DNA of 64,000 bases. It comes from Paenibacillus xylanilyticus. GTDB taxonomy: Bacteria; Bacillota; Bacilli; Paenibacillales; Paenibacillaceae. Shown here one piece after another: positions 43,748-52,169 of the stretch. The stretch lies in the NCBI RefSeq assembly GCF_013359935.1, contig NZ_JABMCB010000190.1, positions 248,001 to 312,000 of the forward strand. The letters are read 5' to 3'. The notes beneath the pieces are model-generated. The model was given only the letters and a program-made list of their open reading frames with translations. It did not search any database and had not been told where the DNA came from. Made by a program: the position numbers and the translations under genes. Within the stretch, counting starts at the first letter, position 1. Every line of letters starts with the position of its first letter.

Positions 43748-45040
43748 ATGGATAAATCCGAAACCATACCGGAAAAAGCCACAGAACCGGCTTCAAAAGA
43801 GGGGAATGCAGAGCTCCCTCCCATCAGGTATATTCTCTTTCCACGCAAAGGCGGATGGTCCACTTTTCCTTACCCGGCCATCGCTGCCTTACTTGCGGCA
43901 GAGGGAGAGGTATTCTATGTAAGCAGGCAGGAACGTTCAGAAGATATGCCCCCGGCCATTGCAGTGGTTACCTTGCCGGAAGCAGAATTACTGCTGCAGC
44001 AGTCTCGCACCGCAGCTGTAATCACCCACCCCTATTGGCTTATGGCAGCAGCTTCGCTGCATCCGGAGATCTGCATTGTACTGCTTCCCGAACCGGCAGG
44101 CGATGAAGCGGAGTCACCGCTGTGGGAAAGCTGTATATCCCGGCTGGTTGGCGTTGCATCCCTGGTCGGCACGTCTTCGGAAGCGCGTTATATGAAGCTG
44201 GCCTTTCAGGGTATGCGCGCGGTCTGGTTGGGTGGTGAAAACACGGCTCCTGCCGGCACCATACCAAAGAATGATCTCGAATTTCCACTAAAGGATTGCG
44301 AATTGCTGTTCCTGCACGCCCTGAGACAAATCGTTGCAGGTGCACCGGACACCATTACTCCGCTCCAGTGCAGTATGCGTGCGGACTATTATCGCCAGCT
44401 CCGTTCAAAAACGGGGCCGCATGAGACGATTTCCTTTTTGCTGGCAGCCTATGAATACTTGCTGGACGATTCGCGAGCAGCTGCATCGCTTAACGAGGCT
44501 TTCATCCATGCCATCATGAGCGGACGAAGTGACTGCATCCATTCCCACTACCGGTTCCTCTCGGCCATTCATGCCAAAGCAGGAGAAGTGGAGCATGCGC
44601 TGCAGGTCTACGGGATCAGTGCAGGCCATGCACAGGAACGGCATCACTATGAACAGTTATGCCGCTGGCTGGAGGCCGGGGAGAATCAACTTGTTCAGGC
44701 GGAGCTGCTGCGAATAAACGATGATTACGGAGCAGCACTCAGCATACTGGACGCACTTGGAGGAGAGACCGCCCGGCATTGGAAATTCCGAATTTATCAG
44801 GAGACCGGACGTGTGGAGGACGCCATGGCTCTGGTACACGCGGTGGATATTCAGGATGGCTCCAGCCGCAGGGATTATCAGGTATTATCCGGTACTGCCA
44901 TGGCACTTCGCGGAGAACGCCACGGGGCAGTACATCAGTTCCTCGAAGCAGCCATGGAGAATGAGGATGCACTCTCCCGGATTGTGGAGTTGGAACTGCT
45001 GGATCAGGCTGTACAGCAATTACTGGGGGAGGTGCCGTGA
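43748..45040 (+). CDS. Uncharacterised TPR-containing protein of a glycosylation cluster
   Basis: I do not recognise the family. The 430-residue protein starts at ATG 43748 behind GAGGTGATTAACAC. The N-terminal half looks like a nucleotide-sugar-type or Rossmann-like fold: YILFPRKGGWSTFPYPAIAALLA, then AAVITHPYWLMAAASLHPEI and SRLVGVASLVGTSSEARYMKLAF, the pattern of a GT-B glycosyltransferase N-terminal domain. The C-terminal half (about 200-430) is helical and Leu/Ala/Glu-rich with tetratricopeptide-like pairs. It is first of four tightly coupled genes with a GT2, a GT4 and a methyltransferase, so it probably helps build or attach a glycan on a cell or spore surface protein. That is inference. 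Confidence 0.78.
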   Translation: MDKSETIPEKATEPASKEGNAELPPIRYILFPRKGGWSTFPYPAIAALLAAEGEVFYVSRQERSEDMPPAIAVVTLPEAELLLQQSRTAAVITHPYWLMAAASLHPEICIVLLPEPAGDEAESPLWESCISRLVGVASLVGTSSEARYMKLAFQGMRAVWLGGENTAPAGTIPKNDLEFPLKDCELLFLHALRQIVAGAPDTITPLQCSMRADYYRQLRSKTGPHETISFLLAAYEYLLDDSRAAASLNEAFIHAIMSGRSDCIHSHYRFLSAIHAKAGEVEHALQVYGISAGHAQERHHYEQLCRWLEAGENQLVQAELLRINDDYGAALSILDALGGETARHWKFRIYQETGRVEDAMALVHAVDIQDGSSRRDYQVLSGTAMALRGERHGAVHQFLEAAMENEDALSRIVELELLDQAVQQLLGEVP

Positions 45041-45930
45041 TGCTGGACCCGAAGAAGCGCACACAACATATTCGGGGTCTGGGCATGCAGACAGACATCC
45101 GGGTTGATGTCCCCTCAGCTTTAACTGAACCAATTGCAGACAGTGTGGTGCATTCGAAGGGCACGGAGGAGCAGCGGGAACGTTCAAACCCGGTATCCTC
45201 TTCCATTCGCCGCGTTCGCAAAAGTAAGGGAAATAAACTGACCGCAATGCTGCAGGTCCGCAACGAACGAGGCAGATACCTCGAAGAGGTACTCGGTGAT
45301 CTGAGTGAGTTCGTGGATGAGATCGTTATTGTAGATGATGCGAGCACAGATGGCACACCCGACCTATGCAGGGCCTATCCGAAGGTTGTCCGTCTTGAGG
45401 TGCTGGAGAAGCCCCTGTTCGCCGAGGAATGGCGGCTCCGTAACGCCCTGTGGCAAGCGGCAGTGAGTACCTCTCCGGACTGGATGCTGTCCGTCGATGC
45501 GGATGAACTCTACAGCTCGGAGGCCAAGGAAGCCATACGTACTCTGATCAATCAGGAGCATGCGGACTGGGTTGCATTCCGGTTTTACGATATGTGGGGT
45601 GGTCGAACTCATTATCGGGATGATGAATTATGGGGACTGCACAGACGACACACGGCCTCCCTTGTACGCTATATGCCGAACTATCCCTACTTTTACCCGC
45701 AGCAAAACCATCATGTTCCCCGCCTCCCCTTGTCCTGCACAGTCCTGCCTGGTATTAGCACGGAGCTGAAAGTACAGCACCTTGGATGGGCGGGCAGTCT
45801 GGAAGACCGGGTTCGCAAGTATCTGCGTTACAAACGCATTGATCCACACGGCCAGTGGGGCAGTCTGGAACATTACGAATCCATCCTGGACCCGGAACCT
45901 CGGCTGGTTCCCTGGAAGGAGGAGCGGTGA
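45040..45930 (+). CDS. Family 2 glycosyltransferase
   Basis: The start is taken as ATG 45040, 7 bases after GGGGGAGG, rather than the GTG at 45037; the previous gene ends at 45040 so they overlap by one base. The 296-residue protein has a 60-residue N-terminal extension, then the GT2/GT-A core: TAMLQVRNERGRYLEEVL, EIVIVDDASTDGT and the metal-binding DXD in MLSVDADELY (near 155). A later LKVQHLGWAGSLEDR block lies at the end of the core. It should transfer a sugar from a nucleotide donor in the cytoplasm, with the next two genes, to a polymer or protein. Acceptor unknown. Confidence 0.92.
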   Translation: MLDPKKRTQHIRGLGMQTDIRVDVPSALTEPIADSVVHSKGTEEQRERSNPVSSSIRRVRKSKGNKLTAMLQVRNERGRYLEEVLGDLSEFVDEIVIVDDASTDGTPDLCRAYPKVVRLEVLEKPLFAEEWRLRNALWQAAVSTSPDWMLSVDADELYSSEAKEAIRTLINQEHADWVAFRFYDMWGGRTHYRDDELWGLHRRHTASLVRYMPNYPYFYPQQNHHVPRLPLSCTVLPGISTELKVQHLGWAGSLEDRVRKYLRYKRIDPHGQWGSLEHYESILDPEPRLVPWKEER

Positions 45931-45931
45931 G

Positions 45932-47272
45932 ATGGGTGTGGTCAGTATTTTGACACACAGCTTCACAGATGGATACAACCGGGATTTCGGCCGGGTATTC
46001 GGAGGTGGGCTTGAACGTTACATTCTCGATCTGTGCAGAGTGATCCGCGAATTGGGGCACATTCCCGAAGTGCATCAGCTGTCCTATTATGAAGCATTTC
46101 AGACGCGGACGGAGCAGATTGACGTGTTTGGATACGCCTATGATATGGATGATGTGCCTGAAGCCTTTGCCCGGATGGCCGCAGCAGCGCGCGGTCCCGT
46201 AATCTATGCCAGCTGCCTCTGGCAGCCCATCAGCTACAAACCCGGCAGTCTGGGGATCTGCCACGGCATTAACTGGGATCGTCCCGGTCTGCCGCTGGAG
46301 ACCAAACAGCAGGTCGCCGGGCACATCCAACTGGCACTGGATGGACTGGTACGCATCGTATCGGTGGATTCCCATTTCCAGACCTTTTGCCGGGCTGCTT
46401 GTACGTTTGGTGATCCCAATCAGGTCGTCCTCATTCCCAATGCAGTGGATACTTCCTATTTCACTCCAGCTCCGCCCAGACCAAGATTTGGTCAGGAGCA
46501 GGAAGCGGAATGGTTGTCGGCGTGGAAGGAAGACCTTGCCAGCCAGGAAGAAGACATCGGAGTAGTCATCTCGGGGTTGAGCACAAAAGAAGCTATGGAG
46601 CTCGCTGAGGCTGACTTTTCCGATATGGCAAATGAACACATTGAACCTGTTGCCAGCACCGCTAGCCCTGTTTTACATCCGAACCTTACGCGCCCACTAC
46701 GGATTTTGTATCCGCGCCGTATCAGTATGGAACGCGGCATAATCCCCATGATGCTTGCCTCAGATCGGCTGCTGGGTGCCTTTCCTGACCTGGAAATTGA
46801 ATTTGCCGGGGAGCTGGTCGAGGGCAGCACTGTGGGCAGAGCGTTTCGCTATTGGCATCGCACTCACCCCCACAAAGATCGGATAATACAGCGTACGTAT
46901 GACTTCAGGGATATCCGGGAGGCCTATCACCAAGCCGATATTGCTGTGATCCCTACGGTGTTCTCGGAAGGTACCTCCTATGCCTGTCTGGAAGCCATGA
47001 GCTGTGGCATTCCGGTCGTTGCCTCCAACGTTGGCGGATTAAACGATCTCATTCAGGATGGTTTCAACGGGCTGCTTGTACCTCCGGGAGATGATGCACT
47101 CACTGCTGCTCTGGTACGTCTCCTCGAGGACAGGGCAGAGCGGGAGCGCTTGGGCATATACGCCCGGGAGACAGCACTGGCCTATGACCTGTCCGGATGG
47201 CGGCGCAAATGGAGTACGGTATTGGAAAATTTCCTGGCAGACGCAGGATTGAGAGAGGGGATTCGGGGATGA
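45932..47272 (+). CDS. Family 4 glycosyltransferase
   Basis: The start ATG 45932 lies one base after the previous stop and follows AAGGAGGAGCGG; a longer frame upstream is not supported. The 446-residue GT-B enzyme has an N-terminal glycine-rich loop in VFGGGLERYILDL and the C-terminal donor-binding block of GT4, EGTSYACLEAMSCGIPVVA (near 350), with the two conserved Glu, then GGLNDLIQDGFNGLLVPPGD. A stretch of 60 residues around 195-250 is an acidic insert (ASQEEDIGVVISGLSTKEAM). It uses a nucleotide-sugar donor; the sugar and acceptor are unknown. It overlaps the following methyltransferase gene by 4 bases. Confidence 0.93.
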   Translation: MGVVSILTHSFTDGYNRDFGRVFGGGLERYILDLCRVIRELGHIPEVHQLSYYEAFQTRTEQIDVFGYAYDMDDVPEAFARMAAAARGPVIYASCLWQPISYKPGSLGICHGINWDRPGLPLETKQQVAGHIQLALDGLVRIVSVDSHFQTFCRAACTFGDPNQVVLIPNAVDTSYFTPAPPRPRFGQEQEAEWLSAWKEDLASQEEDIGVVISGLSTKEAMELAEADFSDMANEHIEPVASTASPVLHPNLTRPLRILYPRRISMERGIIPMMLASDRLLGAFPDLEIEFAGELVEGSTVGRAFRYWHRTHPHKDRIIQRTYDFRDIREAYHQADIAVIPTVFSEGTSYACLEAMSCGIPVVASNVGGLNDLIQDGFNGLLVPPGDDALTAALVRLLEDRAERERLGIYARETALAYDLSGWRRKWSTVLENFLADAGLREGIRG

Positions 47273-47940
47273 TGGACACACCTGATCAGACAGAACAGCT
47301 GGAATCAAGATTTGTTCGGCAAAGTGACCCTAAAACAGATACGCTGATATTTCCGCTGCATCCGGCATGGTGGAGCAGACCTTACGAATACGAGTGGGCC
47401 CGTCAGTTTGCCCGTTCGGACGACGTCGTACTGGATGCGGCCTGCGGCATCTCCCACCCGTTCAAATTCTGGTTGGCCGAACACTGCCGGGAAGTTCATG
47501 CCTGTGATTGGGATGAACGCATTTTGTCGGAAGAAGCCATCCGGCTGAATATTGCTTCTGACTTTGGCGAAGAGGCTGCACGTGATCTGCCGGAATCCTG
47601 CTTGACCAGGCTGCATCGCGCCCGGGCCAATCTGGCCCAGCTGCCGTATGCATCCGGCATGTTTGACCGAATATTCTGCATCTCGGTTCTGGAGCATCTG
47701 GATACAGGCACGATGCTGCGTGCCTTTCGCGAATTTGCCCGGGTCATGAAGCCGGATGGACAATTAATTGCGACCTTCGATGTACCGGAGATGCGACCTG
47801 ATCTACTCGAAACCATCATGGCTGTTACCGGGCTGACGATTGACGGGAAGCTCGTTGTGGATGAGCCGGATGATGCCATCTGGTCAGACATGTATGGTGC
47901 ACCGATTCGCTGCTTCCGGGCAGTTATTCGGAAAGGATGA
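47269..47940 (+). CDS. SAM-dependent methyltransferase (class I)
   Basis: Starts with ATG 47269 inside the previous gene's stop (ATGATG), behind GAGAGGGG. The 223-residue protein has the SAM-binding motif I VVLDAACGISHPFKFW (about 52-67), acidic motif II end in VHACDWDER, and the FDRIFCISVLEHLDTG motif IV block. It is a UbiE/Methyltransf_11-like enzyme. It closes a run of four coupled genes with two glycosyltransferases, so it may methylate a sugar of the same glycan, a common surface modification; this is inferred from position only. Confidence 0.9.
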   Translation: MMDTPDQTEQLESRFVRQSDPKTDTLIFPLHPAWWSRPYEYEWARQFARSDDVVLDAACGISHPFKFWLAEHCREVHACDWDERILSEEAIRLNIASDFGEEAARDLPESCLTRLHRARANLAQLPYASGMFDRIFCISVLEHLDTGTMLRAFREFARVMKPDGQLIATFDVPEMRPDLLETIMAVTGLTIDGKLVVDEPDDAIWSDMYGAPIRCFRAVIRKG

Positions 47941-48017
47941 AGTATTCTGAGTTCCTTGAGTGGAGCAAAACAGGTTAGAGATGAACGAATAGCATCCTGC
48001 AGCGGGCTGCATCGCTC

Positions 48018-48566
48018 GTGGAAGAGGCTGCGCCAGAAGCTGTCAGGCGCAGCACTCCCGGCATTGTTGCGCCACCGGAAAATAATGCAGGAAGCGTGGG
48101 AAGTCTGTTTAATTCAGGTACAACCAATTCCACCACCCTTGGGTTATTGGGAGGAAGCGTAATCGTGACTGTCCAATTGGCCAATCCTGCTGGAAGCGGC
48201 AGAACATTGTATGTATCCCGATTTTCTGGTGGAATCACGGTCTCCCTCAATCTCCTGTCTTCCTTCAGTGGATCCATGATCCTCAGTGCCAATGGAACGC
48301 TGGCCTCGCCCAGTACACTAACACCTGTGAACAGCAATCTGTCCAGCACCAACATTAGTGTTGCAGCGGTCCGATTCTCCACTTCCGCTCCATCCGGGGC
48401 AACCACGTTAATGACGCTGGCTTTGCAAGCGGGACCCTTTTCATCCAATGTTTTTGGCAGTTATGTCGTCCCGCCAGGACAGTCCATTAATCTGACGGTC
48501 AGCGGTTCCCTCACCGTCGGTGGCCTGCTTGCTTCCACTGCCTATTTCGCTTGGTGGGAGGTATAA
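48018..48566 (+). CDS. Ser/Thr/Gly-rich surface-type protein, probably frameshifted at its 5' end
   Basis: The open frame from GTG 48018 gives 182 residues of Ser, Thr, Gly, Leu and Asn-rich sequence such as TTNSTTLGLLGGSVIVTV and later FGSYVVPPGQSINLTVSG, ending in FAWWEV. It has no signal peptide and no ribosome binding site. In the neighbouring frame, TTG 47956 begins SGAKQVRDERIASCSGLHRS and runs into the present frame at about 48016 if one base is added: HRS would continue into VEEAAPEAVRR. A single-base deletion therefore probably separates the first 21 codons. It may be a spore-coat or exosporium-like protein and the target of the adjacent glycosyltransferases. Family unknown to me. 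Confidence 0.6.
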   Translation: MEEAAPEAVRRSTPGIVAPPENNAGSVGSLFNSGTTNSTTLGLLGGSVIVTVQLANPAGSGRTLYVSRFSGGITVSLNLLSSFSGSMILSANGTLASPSTLTPVNSNLSSTNISVAAVRFSTSAPSGATTLMTLALQAGPFSSNVFGSYVVPPGQSINLTVSGSLTVGGLLASTAYFAWWEV

Positions 48567-48587
48567 TTTATCCCTCTTCAAGAAGAG

Positions 48588-48626
48588 AAAGCCGCTCTCC
48601 GTCGAACCGGAAGCGGCTTTTGATTA
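48588..48626 (+). terminator. Terminator of the glycosylation cluster
   Basis: AAAGCCGCT (48588-48596) pairs with AGCGGCTTT (48612-48620); TTTTGATTATTGTTTTTTT follows on the plus strand. It ends the 43.7-48.6 kb cluster and faces the convergent MFS gene. Confidence 0.85.
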
Positions 48627-48654
48627 TTGTTTTTTTGCACCAGAATTACTGATG

Positions 48655-49962
48655 TTATATGTGTTCCTGCCGGACAGCACCCAGCGCTTCCTGGCCATTC
48701 CACAAAACACGCTGCAGCAATATACCTGCAAAACCAATAGCAAGCGTCGCAATACCAATGTATTGAAAGGTAAGACTTGGCCCTGTGGCACGAATTAATG
48801 CACCCCCTGCAAGCGGGGCAACGACAAGCACGATACTGGACAGAGAATTTTGGATGCCGAAGACGCGCCCTACATAGGCAGGAGGCGTTTCCTTTTGCAG
48901 CAAATAATTGAGCGTCACCATAAAGAGACCATTTCCGAGTCCGATGCACAGCCCCCAGACGATGACCCAAATATCTGGTGTTAGCGGCGCAACTCGTCCT
49001 AAGGCAGCAATACCTACCCCAATAACAAGATAACCCCCTCCGAGCCCCCAGCCATAACCGATCCGCGGCAGCCGATTCAACAGTAGAATCATGATGACTG
49101 CACCCGCACCAGCTGACGAGCCGAGCCATCCGATCAGGGCTTCATTTTCCGGTTTAATGCTGCGAAACAGCGTCGTGAACTGGTAATCAATCATAAGAAT
49201 GGCCATTAAGCCAAAACACCCAAATAGGATGGTGCTCAGAATGGGCCGACTGCTGCGGATAAAGCTCCATCCTTTTGCCCATTGCGCAAGCACAGATTCG
49301 TTTTCTGCCTTCTCCTGCCCAAGCGTTTCATCCATATCTGAATCTTTTGGCTGTTCCGTTAAACGTCGCAAAGGCCATAATACCAACCCAGATAATAGAC
49401 GAGTGCAGGCATTGATGACAATGCAGATCTGGGGTGAAAATACGGCCAGGATTACGGCACCCAGCAGCGGCCCAGCCACCTTGGAGCATTGTCCAACAAA
49501 GCCGTTCAGGGACGAAGCCTGAAACAAATGCTCCTCTGCCACTACTTGACGTGTCAGCGCCTGTTGGGCCGGAATGTGGAAAACTCCCATCATGGCTCGC
49601 AGGGCCAGAAGCGGAAGCAGCCATGCCGCACTAGGGGCGAACAGGATGGCCAATGTCAGTACAACGGTAATCACATCACAGAGCATCATGATCTTTACTT
49701 TGTGCAAACGATCCGCCAGCGTACCTGCGACCGAGCCCAGCAGTATGCCCGGGACAGCCATACAAACCGGAATAAGCGCGATGATTAGTGGATCGGCACC
49801 CCACCGATATGCAACCATCACCTGGATGGCGAGTGCATCGAACCAGTCCCCAAAGGTCGCGAGCGCGTACGCGATAAACATGCGGACAAACTGAAAATTA
49901 CGCCATAAACCTTTGGATGACATTTTGGACGGACTGGATGATTCATTGGAAATGCTAGTCAT
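48655..49962 (-). CDS. MFS transporter, probable drug exporter
   Basis: The 435-residue protein starts at ATG 49962 behind AAGGAGGG. About twelve membrane helices are visible with the MFS motif A loop GSVAGTLADRLHKVKIM (about 76-92), LLALRAMMGVFHIPAQQALT and a second-half GRVFGIQNSLSS. It resembles the MefA/MdfA-like or Bcr-type macrolide efflux group more than sugar symporters. The leader carries a hairpin that abuts the binding site. The winged-helix regulator gene next to it, upstream on the same strand, probably controls it. Substrate unknown. Confidence 0.88.
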   Translation of the reverse strand: MTSISNESSSPSKMSSKGLWRNFQFVRMFIAYALATFGDWFDALAIQVMVAYRWGADPLIIALIPVCMAVPGILLGSVAGTLADRLHKVKIMMLCDVITVVLTLAILFAPSAAWLLPLLALRAMMGVFHIPAQQALTRQVVAEEHLFQASSLNGFVGQCSKVAGPLLGAVILAVFSPQICIVINACTRLLSGLVLWPLRRLTEQPKDSDMDETLGQEKAENESVLAQWAKGWSFIRSSRPILSTILFGCFGLMAILMIDYQFTTLFRSIKPENEALIGWLGSSAGAGAVIMILLLNRLPRIGYGWGLGGGYLVIGVGIAALGRVAPLTPDIWVIVWGLCIGLGNGLFMVTLNYLLQKETPPAYVGRVFGIQNSLSSIVLVVAPLAGGALIRATGPSLTFQYIGIATLAIGFAGILLQRVLWNGQEALGAVRQEHI

Positions 49963-49980
49963 TATGTAGTAACCCTCCTT

Positions 49981-50019
49981 GATTACAGCCGTAGTGGTCT
50001 GTGTTCCATGGCTGTAATC
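49981..50019 (-). promoter_or_regulatory. Hairpin directly upstream of the MFS ribosome binding site
   Basis: GATTACAGCC (49981-49990) pairs with GGCTGTAATC (50010-50019), a perfect 10-bp stem with a 19-base loop. The MFS binding site AAGGAGGG occupies the complement of 49973-49980, directly against the stem, and the regulator gene ends at 50029. There is no T tract. It could be an operator or a structure that affects translation; both are inference. Confidence 0.5.
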
Positions 50020-50028
50020 ATACGGGAG

Positions 50029-51207
50029 TTATATCAGAGGAAGATCAGAGGCTGGAGGAAACATGGATAAAAAAGCCCGGATTTCATCCGTAATCTGCTG
50101 TCCATATTCAGGAATTCCAAATTCTTTGGCGATTTCTGTGTAAACTTGTCTATATTTATGAAGCAGACGCCCCTGGATCCGGTGATGTGCCATGAACAAT
50201 AGCACTTGATGCGCAGAATTTATATATAACGGTGCGTTTAAGCTCATTTTCAGCACATCGAGCCCATCATCGATTCTTGGCTCTGCTTCACGGGTCCGTC
50301 CTTGCCTCAGCAGCCATAACCCTTCCATCACCTGAAATCGCCCGATTTCACGCAAATAGGGTGCATCCTTCAAGCCTGATCGTAATGTGATCATCTGCTC
50401 CTCCACCCTCTCACCACTGCCGCCCCACAGCTCTACATACAATTCCGACAGTGCTACGGGAAGCTTGAAGTTGACCAGGTTGTCTGTCTCAATGACATGA
50501 TATGTATCTGCCAGCTGCGCTTTGGCCCGTCGATATTGACCCACCTCTGCATAAACCTCAACAATATTCAGGATGCGGAGCTCTCGAAGCTGATCCGCGG
50601 ACAAAGCCGATGAGCCCAATGCCCGTTCATACAACTGTAGGCTTTCCTCTGGTTCAACCAAGGCGTGTACAAAAATCAACAGCCAGTACACACGCTCCTC
50701 GAAAGGTATTTCCTTCGTTGTGATCAGCCATTCCAGATCTCCCTGAATAAAGCGGGTATACAATTGATAGAACGAGTCAATCTGAATGCCGAGGGCGTCC
50801 TGCTGATGAATCAGGGTTAGCATCGATCGCCCCTGCCCAAACAGATGATATTTGCGGAACAATCCATGGATCACTTCTCGCATCTCCAGATCTTGGGCGG
50901 AGGGATTAGAGGGCAGTGCTGTCCTATTGGCCTGAATGGTGAGCCGGTAACCATAGCCGCGTACGGTATCCAGCGAAATTTCTTCCCAACGTTTCAGTTT
51001 CTTGCGCAGCCGATACACATGATCATCCACGGTGCGTTCAACCGGATACTCCAGCGGCCATACCCGGTCCAGCAGCTGGCTGCGTGTAAATGCTTTTTCC
51101 TTGTTCTCGTATAAAAAATGAAGAAGCGCAAATTCCTTCGCCAGCAGTCGGATGGAATCGGTACGCCGGGTTACGGTAAATGTGCCTTCATCAAATTGCA
51201 ATGACAT
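50029..51207 (-). CDS. Winged-helix transcriptional regulator with TPR-like C-terminal domain
   Basis: The 392-residue protein opens with an OmpR/PhoB-type winged helix (residues 1-95): IRLLAKEFALLHFLYENKEK, then RVWPLEYPVERTVDDHVYRLRKKL and the wing DTVRGYGYRLT. There is no receiver domain. The remaining 290 residues are helical with TPR-like features, as in SARP and related regulators (BTAD region), but without a nucleotide-binding domain. It is probably an intracellular signal-responsive regulator of the MFS gene that follows 66 bases downstream. The start ATG 51207 follows AGGAGG. The signal is unknown. Confidence 0.85.
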   Translation of the reverse strand: MSLQFDEGTFTVTRRTDSIRLLAKEFALLHFLYENKEKAFTRSQLLDRVWPLEYPVERTVDDHVYRLRKKLKRWEEISLDTVRGYGYRLTIQANRTALPSNPSAQDLEMREVIHGLFRKYHLFGQGRSMLTLIHQQDALGIQIDSFYQLYTRFIQGDLEWLITTKEIPFEERVYWLLIFVHALVEPEESLQLYERALGSSALSADQLRELRILNIVEVYAEVGQYRRAKAQLADTYHVIETDNLVNFKLPVALSELYVELWGGSGERVEEQMITLRSGLKDAPYLREIGRFQVMEGLWLLRQGRTREAEPRIDDGLDVLKMSLNAPLYINSAHQVLLFMAHHRIQGRLLHKYRQVYTEIAKEFGIPEYGQQITDEIRAFLSMFPPASDLPLI

Positions 51208-51313
51208 GCTTGGTCCTCCTGTGCAAACTTGCTAATCCTAACGGTGTGGCGTCATTCCAAGATTTGATTTCACTACAATCTCGTATTTATGACATTGAAA
51301 TCAATGTACCACA

Positions 51314-51345
51314 AAAAACCTTTTGCGAGCACGCAAAAGGTTTTT
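51314..51345. terminator. Terminator of the ABC importer operon
   Basis: AAAAACCTTTTGCG (51314-51327) and CGCAAAAGGTTTTT (51332-51345) form a 14-bp perfect stem with a 4-base loop. It lies 28 bases past the ATPase gene stop on the minus strand and 107 bases upstream of the regulator gene. Confidence 0.92.
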
Positions 51346-51372
51346 GTATGATCCAACCCTATATCCCTGTAC

Positions 51373-52167
51373 CTAACCAAGTACAACACGGTCGTCTGCC
51401 ATCTTTTTGCCGCTGATGCGCTCGAATTCGACGAGCAGCTCGGGTACGGTCAGTGTACGCTTACGCTCTTCACTGACATCCAGAATGATTCTGCCTTTGT
51501 CCATCATGATCAAACGGTTGCCAAGACGAATCGCTTGCTCCATATTGTGGGTAACCATTAAGGTGGTCAATCTCATCTCACGCACCAACGTTTCGGTCAG
51601 TTCCGTGATCAGTTCGGCACGCGCAGGGTCAAGCGCTGCGGTGTGCTCATCCAACAGCAGAATCTGCGGTTGGGTAAAGGTCGCCATAAGAAGGCTGAGC
51701 GCCTGGCGTTCTCCGCCTGAGAGGAGACCCACTTTGGCATTAGGACGCTTATCGAGTCCAATCCCCAGCTTCTGCAGCTGGGCATTGAAAATCTCCCGTC
51801 TTGCCCGGGTAACCCCGAAGCCAAGACCTCGCCCTTTACCACGTTTGTACGCCATGGCCATGTTCTCTTCGATGGACATATGTGGAGCCGTTCCTGCCAT
51901 CGGATCCTGGAATACCCGGCCGATCCAGCTGCTGCGCTTATGCTCAGGCAGGTTTTTGATGGAACGATCATTAATCAGCACATCGCCCATATCCGGCTTC
52001 ATTACGCCTGAAATGATATTCATCAACGTGGATTTCCCCGCACCGTTACTGCCGATAACCGTTACGAAATCCCCTGGATTCATCGTTAGATTCACGCCAA
52101 CCAGAGCTGTCTTCTCGTCTGTCGTTCCCGGATTGAACAGCTTCGTCACATGTGAAATCTCCAGCAT
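51373..52167 (-). CDS. ABC importer ATPase (TrpXYZ-type family)
   Basis: The start ATG 52167 follows GGGAGG by 9 bases; GTG 52173 is too close. The 264-residue ATPase has Walker A GSNGAGKST (about 40-48), signature LLSGGERQALSLL and Walker B ILLLDEHTAALDP with the catalytic Glu. It is the last gene of a three-gene importer with a BPD permease and an ABC_sub_bind lipoprotein. The family includes the streptococcal TrpXYZ tryptophan system, so an amino acid or other small molecule substrate is likely but not proven. The stop of the permease gene overlaps the upstream region of this one. Confidence 0.93.
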   Translation of the reverse strand: MLEISHVTKLFNPGTTDEKTALVGVNLTMNPGDFVTVIGSNGAGKSTLMNIISGVMKPDMGDVLINDRSIKNLPEHKRSSWIGRVFQDPMAGTAPHMSIEENMAMAYKRGKGRGLGFGVTRARREIFNAQLQKLGIGLDKRPNAKVGLLSGGERQALSLLMATFTQPQILLLDEHTAALDPARAELITELTETLVREMRLTTLMVTHNMEQAIRLGNRLIMMDKGRIILDVSEERKRTLTVPELLVEFERISGKKMADDRVVLG

Positions 52168-52169
52168 GA

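Noticed and set aside
45755..46639. A 294-codon frame antisense to the GT4 glycosyltransferase
   Set aside because: The sense strand carries complete GT4 motifs and tight operon spacing; the antisense frame has no start signal or family features.
49981..50019. The dyad near the MFS gene as a transcription terminator
   Set aside because: No T tract follows on either strand, so a regulatory structure is more likely.
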